Shown here: piece after piece, positions 16,189-25,845 of the stretch
How the letters are laid out: the number at the start of each line of letters is the position of its first letter
Numbering within the stretch: position 1 is the stretch's first letter
The notes under the pieces: model-generated
Told to the model about the DNA's origin: nothing
Database searches by the model: none
What the model saw: the letters and a program-made list of their open reading frames with translations, nothing else
Position numbers and translations under genes: made by a program
NCBI GenBank assembly: GCA_012838945.1
Contig: DUOG01000103.1
Span: 1 to 46,855 of the forward strand
Direction: 5' to 3'
Source of the DNA: Acholeplasmataceae bacterium
GTDB lineage: Bacteria; Bacillota_I; Bacilli_A; ML615J-28; CAG-313
DNA length: 46,855 nucleotides

Positions 16189-17610
16189 TTGCAAAAAGAT
16201 TATGATGTGATTATTGTTGGGGCTGGACCAACGGGTTATTTTGCTGCTTATGAGTTGATGCTAAAAGCTCCAACACTTAAAGTATTATTAATAGATAAAG
16301 GTCATAACATCTATGACCGAAGATGTCCAATTTTAGAAAAGAAGATTGTTAAGTGTCCAACTGACCGAAATGGATATAGTGGTTGTAAACCTAGTTGTTC
16401 AATCACTAGCGGTTTTGGTGGAAGTGGCGCTTATTCTGATGGTAAATTTAACATAACTTCAGAATTTGGTGGATGGATGGATGAATACCTATCCAAAGAA
16501 GAAGTATTGGATCTAATAAAATATGTTGATAATATCAATTTAAAACATGGTGCTCCCAAAGAGTTAACAGATCCTGACACTGAAGAAGTATTGCGACTAG
16601 AAAAATTAGGTATGGCAGTTGGCTTAAAACTTCTTCGAAGTCAGGTTCGACATTTAGGTACAGAAATCAATCTTGATATACTTAAGAATATATATGAAGA
16701 GATGAATGGTAAAATAGAATATCGTTTTAAAACAGCAGTTACTGATGTTATGGTTAAAAATAATGAAGTAAAGGGTGTTGTTTTAGAAGATGGAACGAAA
16801 TTATCTGCTTCATATGTTTTATTAGGTGTTGGACGAGACGGTTCTACATGGTTAGAAGAAACATTGTCTAAACATAAAGTTGAATTTAGTAATCATCGTG
16901 TTGACATTGGCGTTCGCGTTGAAACCAACAACATAATAATGGAAGAAATAAATAAACATTTATATGAAGGCAAATTTATTTACCGAACAAGTGTGGGAAC
17001 TACCGTTAGAACATTTTGTTCTAATCCAAGTGGCCATGTTGTTGTTGAAAATCATTCCGGTATTATGGTTTGTAATGGTCATGCCTATTATGATAAGAAA
17101 CTAGGTAGTGAAAACACGAATTTTGCTTTACTTGTTTCACACCATTTTAGCGAACCATTTAAAGATTCGAATGAATTTGCGAAAGACATCTCTAAGCTAG
17201 CTAATCGCTTGAGTGGTGGAGGTGTAATTGTTCAGAAATACGGTGATATTAAAATGGGACGTCGTTCAACTCCGAAAAGAATTAGCCAAGGATTTGTTCG
17301 CCCGACCTTAAAAGAAGCGGTTCCAGGTGATTTAGCCTTAGTGTTCCCATATAAGACACTTAAGTCTATTATTGAAATGATAGAAGCATTAAATGTAGTA
17401 ACTCCTGGTATTGCGAATGACCACACATTATTTTATGGTGTAGAAGCCAAGTTTTATTCGGCTCGCCCAGAGATAAGTGATATATTCGAAACAAAAATAA
17501 AAAATCTATTTGTTGGTGGAGACGGTGCTGGTATCAGTCGAGGACTGGCTCAAGCAGGCGCTTGTGGCGTAAGGATTGCTCGTAGTATTGTTGAAAGAAT
17601 AGCCAACTAA
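16189..17610 (+). CDS. FAD-dependent dehydrogenase (COG2509-type oxidoreductase)
   Basis: A 473-residue flavoprotein. The N-terminal YDVIIVGAGPTGYFAAYEL is a Rossmann FAD-binding motif, followed by LLIDKGHNIYDRRCP and a Cys-containing stretch with SGFGGSGAYSDGKFN that is characteristic of this uncharacterised dehydrogenase group. FVGGDGAGISRGLAQAG near the end is the second FAD-contacting motif. The substrate is unknown. The start is a TTG at 16189, six bases after AGGGTGAAG; no ATG fits the conserved N-terminus. The neighbour fhs starts 12 bases downstream, but a functional tie to folate metabolism is only a guess. Confidence 0.85.
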   Translation: MQKDYDVIIVGAGPTGYFAAYELMLKAPTLKVLLIDKGHNIYDRRCPILEKKIVKCPTDRNGYSGCKPSCSITSGFGGSGAYSDGKFNITSEFGGWMDEYLSKEEVLDLIKYVDNINLKHGAPKELTDPDTEEVLRLEKLGMAVGLKLLRSQVRHLGTEINLDILKNIYEEMNGKIEYRFKTAVTDVMVKNNEVKGVVLEDGTKLSASYVLLGVGRDGSTWLEETLSKHKVEFSNHRVDIGVRVETNNIIMEEINKHLYEGKFIYRTSVGTTVRTFCSNPSGHVVVENHSGIMVCNGHAYYDKKLGSENTNFALLVSHHFSEPFKDSNEFAKDISKLANRLSGGGVIVQKYGDIKMGRRSTPKRISQGFVRPTLKEAVPGDLALVFPYKTLKSIIEMIEALNVVTPGIANDHTLFYGVEAKFYSARPEISDIFETKIKNLFVGGDGAGISRGLAQAGACGVRIARSIVERIAN

Positions 17611-17622
17611 AAAGGAGGAACC

Positions 17623-19290
17623 ATGTTAAGCGATATTGAAATTGCAAAGCAAAGTGAAGTTAAAGATATACGTGAAATTGCTCAGAAGATTAATATTTCA
17701 CCAAAATATTTAGAAACCTATGGCAATGATAAAGCAAAAGTTTCATTGTCAATCTTTGATGAGCTTGGAGATAATGAAGATGGGAAACTAATATTAGTTT
17801 CTGCTATCACTCCAACACCACTTGGCGAAGGAAAATCAACTACATCAATTGGATTGGTTGATGCATTGAATAAATTAAATAAAAAAGCAATTGGATGTTT
17901 AAGAGAACCTTCACTTGGTCCAGTCTTTGGAATTAAAGGTGGAGCAGCAGGTGGTGGCTATGCTCAATTAAATCCAATGGTAGACTTAAACCTTCATTTT
18001 ACTGGAGATATCCATGCGATTACTTGTGCTAATAATTTAATTAGTGCTTGTATTGATAATCATATATATCAAGGGAATGAATTAAATATAAACCCTAAGC
18101 GAATTGTTTGGGAACGTTGTATGGACTTAAATGATCGTTCACTTCGTAATGTAATGGTTGGTTTAGGATCACCAACAGATGGAGTTATCCGTACTGATCA
18201 CTTTAATATTAGTGTTGCTAGTGAAATAATGGCTATTTTATGTTTAGCAACCTCATTCCAAGATTTGCGTGAACGAATTGATCGGCTAATTATTGCTTAT
18301 AATTATGATAATAAACCAGTAACGGTTAAAGATTTAGGAATAACTGGTTCAGTATTGGTAGTTTTAAAAGACGCAATCAAGCCTAATTTAATTCAAACTC
18401 TAGAAAACAATCCTGTTTTTGTGCATGGTGGACCATTTGCGAATATCGCTCATGGATGTAATTCAATTATGGCAACTAAATTAGCCTTAAAACTTGGTGA
18501 CTATGTAGTTACTGAGGCCGGTTTTGGAGCTGATTTGGGTGCAGAGAAGTTTATTGATATTAAATGTCGTGAAGCAGGTTTAAAACCTAATATGGTAGTA
18601 ATTGTTGCTACTATTAAGGCATTAAAGTATCATGGAAAAGTAAAACTAGAAAATATCAAAGAAGAAAATGTTGAAGCACTTGCTAGTGGAGTTGAAAATC
18701 TAGCAAAACATATCGATACAGTAAAACAATTTAACCTTCCATATGTTATTGCTATTAACAAGTTTAATACTGATACAGATGCTGAAGTGAATCTCTTAAT
18801 TAAATGGGCTGAAGAAAATAATCACCCAATCGCACTTAGTGAAGTCTTTGCAAAAGGTGGTGAAGGTGGTTTAGAATTAGCTCAAAAAGTAATTGATAAT
18901 ATTAAAGATACACCAGAAGTTAACTATCTTTATGATAAAAATGAGTCTATTGAGTCCAAAATCGAAAAGATATGTAAAAAAGCTTATGGTGCTAGTGGCG
19001 TTACTTTTGGTGAAGATGCGCTTCGTGCTATTAGAAATGCCAAAAAAGAAGGATATCAAGGCTTTTATATATGTATGGCTAAAACACCATTATCCCTTTC
19101 AGACAATAAAAAGTTATTAGGGGCTCCAAAAGATTTTACTGTTCACATCCGAGACATTAAAATATCAGCTGGCGCACAATTTCTTGTCTGTTTAGCAGGA
19201 GAGATAATGACAATGCCAGGACTCCCAAAAGCAGCATTGGCTCAAAAAATCGATATCGATAATAATTTTGAGATATATAATTTATCATAA
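17623..19290 (+). CDS. fhs: Formate-tetrahydrofolate ligase
   Basis: The enzyme (555 aa) makes 10-formyl-tetrahydrofolate from formate, ATP and THF. The P-loop-like ITPTPLGEGKSTTSIGL is near residue 65, followed by LREPSLGPVFGIKGGAAGGGYAQ and, further on, FANIAHGCNSI and TEAGFGADLGAEKF, all typical of the family. Length matches the usual 555-560. The ATG at 17623 follows AAGGAGG. folD follows after 16 bases, so the two steps of one-carbon interconversion are made together, giving formyl donors for purine and initiator-tRNA synthesis. Confidence 0.98.
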   Translation: MLSDIEIAKQSEVKDIREIAQKINISPKYLETYGNDKAKVSLSIFDELGDNEDGKLILVSAITPTPLGEGKSTTSIGLVDALNKLNKKAIGCLREPSLGPVFGIKGGAAGGGYAQLNPMVDLNLHFTGDIHAITCANNLISACIDNHIYQGNELNINPKRIVWERCMDLNDRSLRNVMVGLGSPTDGVIRTDHFNISVASEIMAILCLATSFQDLRERIDRLIIAYNYDNKPVTVKDLGITGSVLVVLKDAIKPNLIQTLENNPVFVHGGPFANIAHGCNSIMATKLALKLGDYVVTEAGFGADLGAEKFIDIKCREAGLKPNMVVIVATIKALKYHGKVKLENIKEENVEALASGVENLAKHIDTVKQFNLPYVIAINKFNTDTDAEVNLLIKWAEENNHPIALSEVFAKGGEGGLELAQKVIDNIKDTPEVNYLYDKNESIESKIEKICKKAYGASGVTFGEDALRAIRNAKKEGYQGFYICMAKTPLSLSDNKKLLGAPKDFTVHIRDIKISAGAQFLVCLAGEIMTMPGLPKAALAQKIDIDNNFEIYNLS

Positions 19291-19306
19291 GGAGGGACCG
19301 AAGAGT

Positions 19307-20152
19307 ATGATTCTAGATGGAAAAGCATTAAGTAAAAAGATAAATGATCAATTGAAAGAAGAAGTAGGGGCGTTAATTGAAAAAACTAACATTATTCCTC
19401 GCATGGCAATTGTCTTAGTTGGCGAAAACCATGCCAGCGATGTATATGTTAGAAATAAGGTACGAGCCGCAAATCATGTTGGAATCGATGCGAAAGTCAT
19501 CAAATTGGATAGCGAGGTTACTCAAGATCAAGTCAATGAGGTTATCGATGAGCTTAATAATGATAAAAGTGTTCATGGTATTATTGTTCAATTACCATTA
19601 CCACGTCATTTAAATGAATTTGAAATAATTAATAGAATAGCTGATTATAAAGACATTGATGGCTTTCATCTTTTAAATAAAGGGCGATTATTTACCGGGA
19701 ACCCTTCCTTTGTTCCAGCTACTCCATATGGTATAATTGAAATATTAGACCATTATGGTATTGAAACGCTTGGAAAATTAGCGGTTGTAGTTGGTCGTAG
19801 TAATATTGTAGGCAAACCTGCCGCAAGCCTTCTTCTTAATAAAGATGCAACAGTCGTAATATCTCACTCACATACTAAGAACTTGAAGGCACTAACCGTT
19901 CAAGCAGATATATTAGTGGTTGCTGTGGGGAAAGCGAAACTAATTACGGCTGACATGGTTAAGCCAGGGGCGGTTGTTATCGATGTTGGTATTAACCGTG
20001 ATGGTAACAAGATCTGTGGTGATGTTGATTTTGAGGCAGTAAAAGAAGTTGCAAGTTATATTACTCCAGTTCCTGGTGGTGTTGGTCCGATGACCATCGC
20101 CATGTTAATCAAAAATACAGTAGAGGGATATAAAAAACAAATTGCTGAATAA
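19307..20152 (+). CDS. folD: Bifunctional methylenetetrahydrofolate dehydrogenase / cyclohydrolase
   Basis: FolD (281 aa) interconverts 5,10-methylene-, methenyl- and 10-formyl-THF using NADP. Conserved parts seen are YVRNKVRAANHVGID (with the active-site Tyr and Lys region), GIIVQLPLPRHL, KDIDGFHLLNKGRL, the nucleotide-binding VVVGRSNIVGKPAASLLL and the terminal TPVPGGVGPMTIAMLIKNT. The ATG at 19307 is preceded by GGAGGG; the frame is open 13 codons further upstream, but that would overlap the end of fhs without a binding site. It works directly on the product of the upstream fhs. Confidence 0.98.
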   Translation: MILDGKALSKKINDQLKEEVGALIEKTNIIPRMAIVLVGENHASDVYVRNKVRAANHVGIDAKVIKLDSEVTQDQVNEVIDELNNDKSVHGIIVQLPLPRHLNEFEIINRIADYKDIDGFHLLNKGRLFTGNPSFVPATPYGIIEILDHYGIETLGKLAVVVGRSNIVGKPAASLLLNKDATVVISHSHTKNLKALTVQADILVVAVGKAKLITADMVKPGAVVIDVGINRDGNKICGDVDFEAVKEVASYITPVPGGVGPMTIAMLIKNTVEGYKKQIAE

Positions 20153-20194
20153 TAATAGTTAATTGTATTCATTATTTAGCTTTTGAGGTGAAAT

Positions 20195-20752
20195 ATGTTA
20201 ATTGTAGGCCTAGGAAATCCAGGAAAAAGTTATGCTAATACAAGACACAATGTAGGATTTATGTTTGTTGATCGGTTTGCTGAAGAGAATGATTTGTTTT
20301 TCAAACTGGAAAATAAGTTTTCTTGTTACCTTGCTTCCTTTATGCGAAATGGTGAAACGCACTACCTAGTTAAACCCATGACATATATGAATAATTCAGG
20401 GATTAGTGTTAGTGCTGTAGCTAATTATTATAAAATACCGACTGAGGAGATATTACTTGTCTATGATGATCGTGATTTAGATATAGCTCAAATGCGAATT
20501 CGGAAAAAAGGAACAAGTGGCGGACATCGTGGTGTTAGTTCAGTGATTGATCAAATTGGAACTAGTGAAATAGCACGAATTAGAATCGGGATCGGCCGAA
20601 ACAGACAAGATGCTAAAGACTATGTGTTAAGTCCCTTTGGTAAAGAAGAAAAGAAATTACTAAGTGAAGTATTTGATAAGGCGACAAATATAATTAATGA
20701 TTATCTTGATTATGGTATTGATTATATAATGAATAATTATAATAATAGGTGA
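20195..20752 (+). CDS. pth: Peptidyl-tRNA hydrolase
   Basis: Pth (185 aa) releases peptides from prematurely dropped peptidyl-tRNA. The N-terminal LIVGLGNPGKSYANTRHNVGF holds the catalytic His at residue 18, KPMTYMNNSGISV carries the conserved Asn, and KGTSGGHRGVSSVI and ARIRIGIGR follow in the usual order. The gene ends in TGA, showing that TGA is a stop in this organism. The AGGTGA that spans this stop is the ribosome binding site of mfd. In Bacillus this gene is spoVC and lies beside fin, mfd and spoVT; here fin is absent. Confidence 0.98.
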   Translation: MLIVGLGNPGKSYANTRHNVGFMFVDRFAEENDLFFKLENKFSCYLASFMRNGETHYLVKPMTYMNNSGISVSAVANYYKIPTEEILLVYDDRDLDIAQMRIRKKGTSGGHRGVSSVIDQIGTSEIARIRIGIGRNRQDAKDYVLSPFGKEEKKLLSEVFDKATNIINDYLDYGIDYIMNNYNNR

Positions 20753-20757
20753 TATAT

Positions 20758-23700
20758 ATGGACATCTTAGATTTTTTTAGTCGCCAGCCAATACCTAGGG
20801 AAGTACTAGATTATTTAAAGAAGAATAAAGGAAATATCTATATTGGGAATTCAACCAACAATGTTAATAAGTTGCTAGCAGCAAGTTATTATCAAGAATT
20901 TAACCAAACGGTTGTATATGTAACATCCAATATATATCATGCAACTAAAGCATATGATACTTTCCTTAACCTCCTACCAGCTGACAAAGTCAGCTTTTTT
21001 CCCGTTGATGAATTTGTTGCTTCTGAACTAATAAGCAGTACACAGGGCTTTAAAGTTGCTAGAATGAATACCATTAAAAAAATATTGAATGGTGAACCAC
21101 AAGTAATAATAACTAATACTGATGGTATTACCAGAAATGTCATGAGTTTGGAAAAACAAAAAGAAGCTATCTTGGAAATTGAAGTAGGTTCAGTTATTAA
21201 GATGGATGATTTAATAAAAAAATTAGTTATGCGCGGATATATGAGAACCTCAGTAACAGAAAAACCAGGAGATTTTAGTGTGCGAGGAAGTTTAATTGAT
21301 GTTTTTCCAATCAATTGTGATCAACCTGTACGTATTGATTTCTTTGATATTGAGGTTGAAAGTATCAGAATATTTGATCAAGTTTCGCAATTATCTATCG
21401 AAAAAATTAAAAGCATATTAATTTACCCATTTTATGAATTGGTATATAATGAGAGTGATATTCCATTTATTTCCGAAAACATCTTAAAAAACGTGGAGTT
21501 ATCGGACAAAATTGAGAAAGACTTAAATGATCTTCGAAATTACCGCAATCTCGATCGGTTGTATCGTTATTTGCCTTTTATTGATCCTAATTATTTGCCC
21601 TTCTTAGATATCATTGACTCTAAAATTGTAATGTATGATAACTATCAAGAGATAAAAGAAAAAGAAGAACAAAATTATTTTGAAATTGGAGAGTACTTAT
21701 TAAATCAAAAAGACACTTTCGCCGGTACTTCAAATTTCTTTTATTCAGTTGGTGATTTGTTAAGTAAAGTTGAGACCAATATTTTCTTAAACAACTTAAT
21801 GGCTAAATTAGAAGAAATTAAATTGACAAAACTTTTTGACATGAAGACTTATGATAACAGTCATTATTATAGTAATGTCAAAAATCTAATCGAAGAATTA
21901 AGAATTAATAAAGACAAAACATACATACTTACTCATATTGATTCGCAAAAAATAACATTTTTTCAAGAATTGCTCAACAGTAATAATATTTATTACCAAG
22001 AAGCACATACTATAGATGATATCAAAACGGGCAAGATTAACTTGGTTGTCTCGGAAAATGCCATTGGTTTTGCAAGTTATGATAGTCAACTAGAAGTGAT
22101 AACACCTGATGAAATTAGTCCTAAAAGAGCTCATAAACGGTCTAAGTTTAGAAAATTGTATGAACATGCAACTCAAGTTTATACAAAAGAAGAACTGGTA
22201 AAAGGCGATTATGTTGTTCATCAAGATTATGGAATTGGACAATACTTTGGCATTAAGACAATTGAGTTAGGTGGCGTTAAAAACGACTATATTGTTGTTA
22301 AATACGCAGAGGATAATGTCTTATATGTCCCAGTTGAAAACATCTATGTCTTGGAGAAATACTTAGGAAGCGAAGACTATGTTCCGAAACTCACAAAACT
22401 CGGTACAAAAGACTGGGAAAAGAAAAAGAACCGTATTAAAGCTCAATTAGAAAGTATTGCACGAAAACTAATAGAAACACAAGCTAAAAGAGAGCTTTTA
22501 AAAGGTTTCGTTTATCAGAGTTATCCTGAACTTGAACGTGCTTTTGCTGAGGATTTCGAATTTGAAGAAACCCCTGATCAAAAAAAGGCAATTCAAGAAG
22601 TAGAACAAGATATGTTAAGCGATCGACCAATGGACCGATTGATATGTGGTGATGTTGGTTTTGGTAAAACCGAAGTAGCGATGAGGGCTGCTTTTAAAGC
22701 AGTTCTAAATGGCAAGCAAGTCGCGTATTTGGCACCAACAACCGTTCTATCAAGGCAACACTACTATACTTTTAAAGAACGTTTTGAAAAGTATGGAGTA
22801 CGTGTTGAATTGATGAACCGATTTGTAGAAGACCGAGTTCAAAAGAATATCATCAATGGATTACAAAACGGATATGTCGATATAGTTATCGGGACGCACA
22901 GAATCTTGTCAAGAGATATTAAATTCAAAGACTTAGGAATCTTAATAATCGATGAGGAACATCGATTTGGGGTTGAACAAAAAGAAAGAATTAAAGAATT
23001 GAAAGCTAATGTTGATATTCTTTCCTTAAGCGCGACTCCAATTCCTCGGACATTACAAATGTCCTTAATGGGAATGCGAGATTTGAGTTTGCTGGAAACA
23101 GCACCAAGCAATCGGTACCCTGTTCAAACATATGTTATTGAACAAAATGATGCCGTTATTAGAGAAGCCATCAATCGTGAATTAGCTCGTGATGGTCAGG
23201 TGTTCTATCTTCATAATAGAATTAGTAATCTTGATCGAATTGAGCGCAAAATTAGATCTTTAGTTCCTTCATCAAGAATTGCAACGATTCACGGAAAACT
23301 TGACAAAGAAGAAATTGAAAAAGTAATGGCAGCCTTTTTGGAGGGTGAGTACAATGTTTTAATCTGTACAACCATTATTGAGACTGGTATTGACATACCA
23401 AATTCAAATACAATAATTATAAGTGATGCACATCGTTTAGGCCTTGCTCAAATCTATCAAATTAGGGGCCGGGTTGGACGAAGTGATCGAATAGCTTATG
23501 CTTATTTAATGTATGAAGGCGGAAAAGTCTTAACAGAAACTAGCCAGAAACGTTTAGAAACCATTAAAGAATTTACTGCTCTTGGGAGCGGGTATAAAAT
23601 TGCTATGCGTGACTTATCGATCAGAGGCGCTGGTGACGTCTTAGGTCGAGAACAATCAGGCTTTATTGATGCCATAGGTATTGACCTTTACATGAGAATG

Positions 23701-24192
23701 TTAAAGGAAGCTATTGACAAAGAAAAAGGGATTGTAAGAGAAGTAGAACCACCAAAAAGGTTTGAGATTAAGGTTTCAAAACACATCGATAATAACTATG
23801 TTAGTGACGATATGATAAAAATCGAAATCCATCAAAAAATTAATCGAGTAACGAGCAGGGAAATCCAAAAAGAATTGATTAAAGAATTTACCGATCGTTA
23901 TGGTGTTTTAAGCGATGATGTAAAACTGTATATTGAAGAACAATACTTAGAACATCTATTAAAAGCAAAAGGCGTAGAATCGTTTAAAGAAGCAGAAGAT
24001 GAAGTTACTTTAAACTTCGATCCAGAAAAAAGCAAACAAATAGACGGGCAAAAATTGTTCCTTGAGGCTATGAAGTTGTCTCCCAAAATTAAATTTGAAT
24101 TTAAAAACAGGCGAATCTTCATAAAAATCAGAAAAAGTGATTTTTTGCCAAGTTATATCAATATTCTTACTATATTGCTTGAAAAAATGTAA
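20758..24192 (+). CDS. mfd: Transcription-repair coupling factor Mfd
   Basis: Mfd (1144 aa) displaces RNA polymerase stalled at DNA lesions and recruits UvrA. The UvrB-like N-terminal part (about 1-330) is followed by the polymerase-interacting domain, with GDYVVHQDYGIGQYFGIKTIE near 485, then the helicase: FEETPDQKKAIQEV, Walker A GDVGFGKTEVAMRAAF near 640, DEEH box, and SLSATPIPRTLQMS. The TRG region LHNRISNLDRI and QIRGRVGRSDR precede the C-terminal D7 domain. Length fits the family. The ATG at 20758 follows AGGTGA by six bases; a GTG at 20749 overlaps that site and is rejected. pth lies five bases upstream. Confidence 0.98.
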   Translation: MDILDFFSRQPIPREVLDYLKKNKGNIYIGNSTNNVNKLLAASYYQEFNQTVVYVTSNIYHATKAYDTFLNLLPADKVSFFPVDEFVASELISSTQGFKVARMNTIKKILNGEPQVIITNTDGITRNVMSLEKQKEAILEIEVGSVIKMDDLIKKLVMRGYMRTSVTEKPGDFSVRGSLIDVFPINCDQPVRIDFFDIEVESIRIFDQVSQLSIEKIKSILIYPFYELVYNESDIPFISENILKNVELSDKIEKDLNDLRNYRNLDRLYRYLPFIDPNYLPFLDIIDSKIVMYDNYQEIKEKEEQNYFEIGEYLLNQKDTFAGTSNFFYSVGDLLSKVETNIFLNNLMAKLEEIKLTKLFDMKTYDNSHYYSNVKNLIEELRINKDKTYILTHIDSQKITFFQELLNSNNIYYQEAHTIDDIKTGKINLVVSENAIGFASYDSQLEVITPDEISPKRAHKRSKFRKLYEHATQVYTKEELVKGDYVVHQDYGIGQYFGIKTIELGGVKNDYIVVKYAEDNVLYVPVENIYVLEKYLGSEDYVPKLTKLGTKDWEKKKNRIKAQLESIARKLIETQAKRELLKGFVYQSYPELERAFAEDFEFEETPDQKKAIQEVEQDMLSDRPMDRLICGDVGFGKTEVAMRAAFKAVLNGKQVAYLAPTTVLSRQHYYTFKERFEKYGVRVELMNRFVEDRVQKNIINGLQNGYVDIVIGTHRILSRDIKFKDLGILIIDEEHRFGVEQKERIKELKANVDILSLSATPIPRTLQMSLMGMRDLSLLETAPSNRYPVQTYVIEQNDAVIREAINRELARDGQVFYLHNRISNLDRIERKIRSLVPSSRIATIHGKLDKEEIEKVMAAFLEGEYNVLICTTIIETGIDIPNSNTIIISDAHRLGLAQIYQIRGRVGRSDRIAYAYLMYEGGKVLTETSQKRLETIKEFTALGSGYKIAMRDLSIRGAGDVLGREQSGFIDAIGIDLYMRMLKEAIDKEKGIVREVEPPKRFEIKVSKHIDNNYVSDDMIKIEIHQKINRVTSREIQKELIKEFTDRYGVLSDDVKLYIEEQYLEHLLKAKGVESFKEAEDEVTLNFDPEKSKQIDGQKLFLEAMKLSPKIKFEFKNRRIFIKIRKSDFLPSYINILTILLEKM

Positions 24193-24200
24193 AAAATTAG

Positions 24201-24225
24201 TATAATATGACAGGTAATTGTCATA
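24201..24225 (+). promoter_or_regulatory. spoVT promoter -10 with overlapping inverted repeat
   Basis: TATAAT (24201-24206) is followed at once by TATGACA (24206-24212), GGTAAT and TGTCATA (24219-24225), a perfect 7-bp inverted repeat across the expected transcription start. No good -35 is seen. AbrB/SpoVT-type proteins often repress their own genes, so autoregulation is possible, but another regulator could use the site. Confidence 0.5.
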
Positions 24226-24254
24226 ATATATTTAGAAATTAGTGAGGTGAAAAA

Positions 24255-24785
24255 ATGAAAGCAACAGGTGTCGTTAGACGAATTGACGATTTAGGTAGAA
24301 TTGTAATACCTAAGGAATTACGTAGAACTATGAGAATTAAGGAAGGCGAAAGTTTAGAAATATTCACTGATGGGGCTGACAATATTGTACTTAAAAAGTA
24401 CTCTCCAGTACAAAGCATGAATGATTTCATTACTGAGTATGCCGAAAGTCTTTATACATCAAGCAAAAAAGATATCATTGTTACAGACAATGAACATGTA
24501 ATTGCTGTGGCAGGTACATTTAAAAAAGATTTAGTGGGGAAAAAAGTTTCTACTCGTTTAGAGGAGAAATTACAAAGACGTACTACTCAAACATTTGAGA
24601 AAGGCGATAGTCTTGAAATCACTGAAAGTTTTGATATTAAGCGACCAGCGATTTTAAAACCTATTAACGTTTATGGTGACGTTCTTGGTTGTATCATTAT
24701 TGCTGGTAATGAATCTATAACAGATGTTGAAAAAACTCTAGCTGAGTTTAGTGGACATTTTTTAGGCAGATATTTAGAAGGGTAA
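24255..24785 (+). CDS. spoVT: Stage V sporulation transcription regulator SpoVT
   Basis: SpoVT (176 aa) is an AbrB-like regulator of forespore genes in Bacillus. The N-terminal MKATGVVRRIDDLGRIVIPK and following residues to about 45 form the swapped-hairpin DNA-binding domain; the rest is the GAF-like domain typical of SpoVT and missing from AbrB (VTDNEHVIAVAG, GCIIIAGNESI). Length is very close to Bacillus SpoVT (178). The ATG follows GAGGTG. Position directly after mfd matches Bacillus gene order, which strengthens the call. It ends in a terminator that includes its stop codon. Confidence 0.93.
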   Translation: MKATGVVRRIDDLGRIVIPKELRRTMRIKEGESLEIFTDGADNIVLKKYSPVQSMNDFITEYAESLYTSSKKDIIVTDNEHVIAVAGTFKKDLVGKKVSTRLEEKLQRRTTQTFEKGDSLEITESFDIKRPAILKPINVYGDVLGCIIIAGNESITDVEKTLAEFSGHFLGRYLEG

Positions 24786-24807
24786 ACTTAAAAGGTTTGC
24801 CCTTTTT
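24780..24807 (+). terminator. Terminator after spoVT
   Basis: GGGTAAAC (24780-24787) pairs with GTTTGCCC (24795-24802; one T-G pair) and is followed by five T residues. It begins within the last codons of spoVT. Confidence 0.75.
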
Positions 24808-24862
24808 CCCTTAAAGGCCCTTAGCACAGCATATTAGTTTATGAATTAGATTTTTATATCGT

Positions 24863-24891
24863 TTGTAAACTCATATATAATGTGTTATACT
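24863..24891 (+). promoter_or_regulatory. Promoter of the DegV gene
   Basis: TTGTAA (24863-24868), 17-bp spacer, TATACT (24886-24891). The start site would be about 45 bases before the ATG of the DegV gene. Confidence 0.6.
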
Positions 24892-24945
24892 TAGATAAAA
24901 TAATAATATAATATATATGCTCCATAGAGGGTATAAGGAGGATTT

Positions 24946-25815
24946 ATGAAAATAGCAATTATGACTGATGTCAATGCAGGTTTAGATTATATTGGGTATG
25001 ATCCCCAAATTCCTACCTTAAGATCATCTGTAAATTTTGGTGAAGAAATATTAGTTGATGGTATTGATATTAAAGCGGATGAATTTTATCAAAGATTAAA
25101 ATTGATAACTAGTCCAGATCAAATCCCTTCCACTAGCGCGCCAGCTATTGGTGATATATATGATCAGATAGATTTATTGATTAGCCAAGGATATACAGAT
25201 ATAATTCATTACCCGATTTCATTTGAACTAAGTGCTACTGGACCAACTGTTCAAAATATCGCCAGTGAATATGAAGGAAAAATAAATGTTCATGTTTTCA
25301 ACACGAAAGCAGCAGCATTTATTCAAGGCTATATGGCGTTAGAAGCTAAAAAGATGGCAGATAACGGTCACACAGTAGACGAAATCTTATCACGAAGTGA
25401 GTATTTGCGAGATCATTTCTGTGGATACTTTGTCGTTGATGATCTAACATATTTAGTTAAAAACGGAAGATTAAGTGGAGCAGCGGGCTTTATTGGTGGC
25501 ATTTTAAAAATAAAACCAGTATTAGAATTAAATAAAGACGGTAAAATAGTTACAAAAGAAAAGATTAAAACACACCGAAAAGCGGTAGATCGTGCGATTG
25601 AACTTGCTTTAAACTTTATTGAAGGTCATAAAAATGTCATTGTTCATTGCCATCACGCCTTAAGATTAGATGGGGCTGAACAAATGAAAGAAAGAATTAT
25701 GGCCCAAAGACCAGACTTACCAGATATTGAAATTCATTTTATTACGCCAGCTGTTGGTGCTCATATTGGAGCGGGCGTTTTAGGGGTTTCAGCATTTATT
25801 TTAGATGAAAATTAA
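24946..25815 (+). CDS. DegV family fatty acid-binding protein
   Basis: A 289-residue DegV/FakB-type protein. FakB members bind fatty acids and present them to the kinase FakA for entry into phospholipid synthesis. The pattern STSAPAIGDIYDQI corresponds to the usual TSQPSxGEF region, PISFELSATGPTVQNIA to the ISSGLSGTY region, and DDLTYLVKNGRLSGAAGFIGGILKIKPVL is the signature of the second domain. No FakA gene is in the window. The ATG follows AAGGAGG. The motifs are less canonical than in FakB, so the ligand is uncertain. Confidence 0.85.
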   Translation: MKIAIMTDVNAGLDYIGYDPQIPTLRSSVNFGEEILVDGIDIKADEFYQRLKLITSPDQIPSTSAPAIGDIYDQIDLLISQGYTDIIHYPISFELSATGPTVQNIASEYEGKINVHVFNTKAAAFIQGYMALEAKKMADNGHTVDEILSRSEYLRDHFCGYFVVDDLTYLVKNGRLSGAAGFIGGILKIKPVLELNKDGKIVTKEKIKTHRKAVDRAIELALNFIEGHKNVIVHCHHALRLDGAEQMKERIMAQRPDLPDIEIHFITPAVGAHIGAGVLGVSAFILDEN

Positions 25816-25845
25816 TAATTAATATATATATTAGGAGGAACAATT

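Noticed and set aside
20745-20757. TGA possibly read as tryptophan, as in Mycoplasma
   Set aside because: TGA ends pth exactly at its expected length, and Trp is encoded by TGG throughout.
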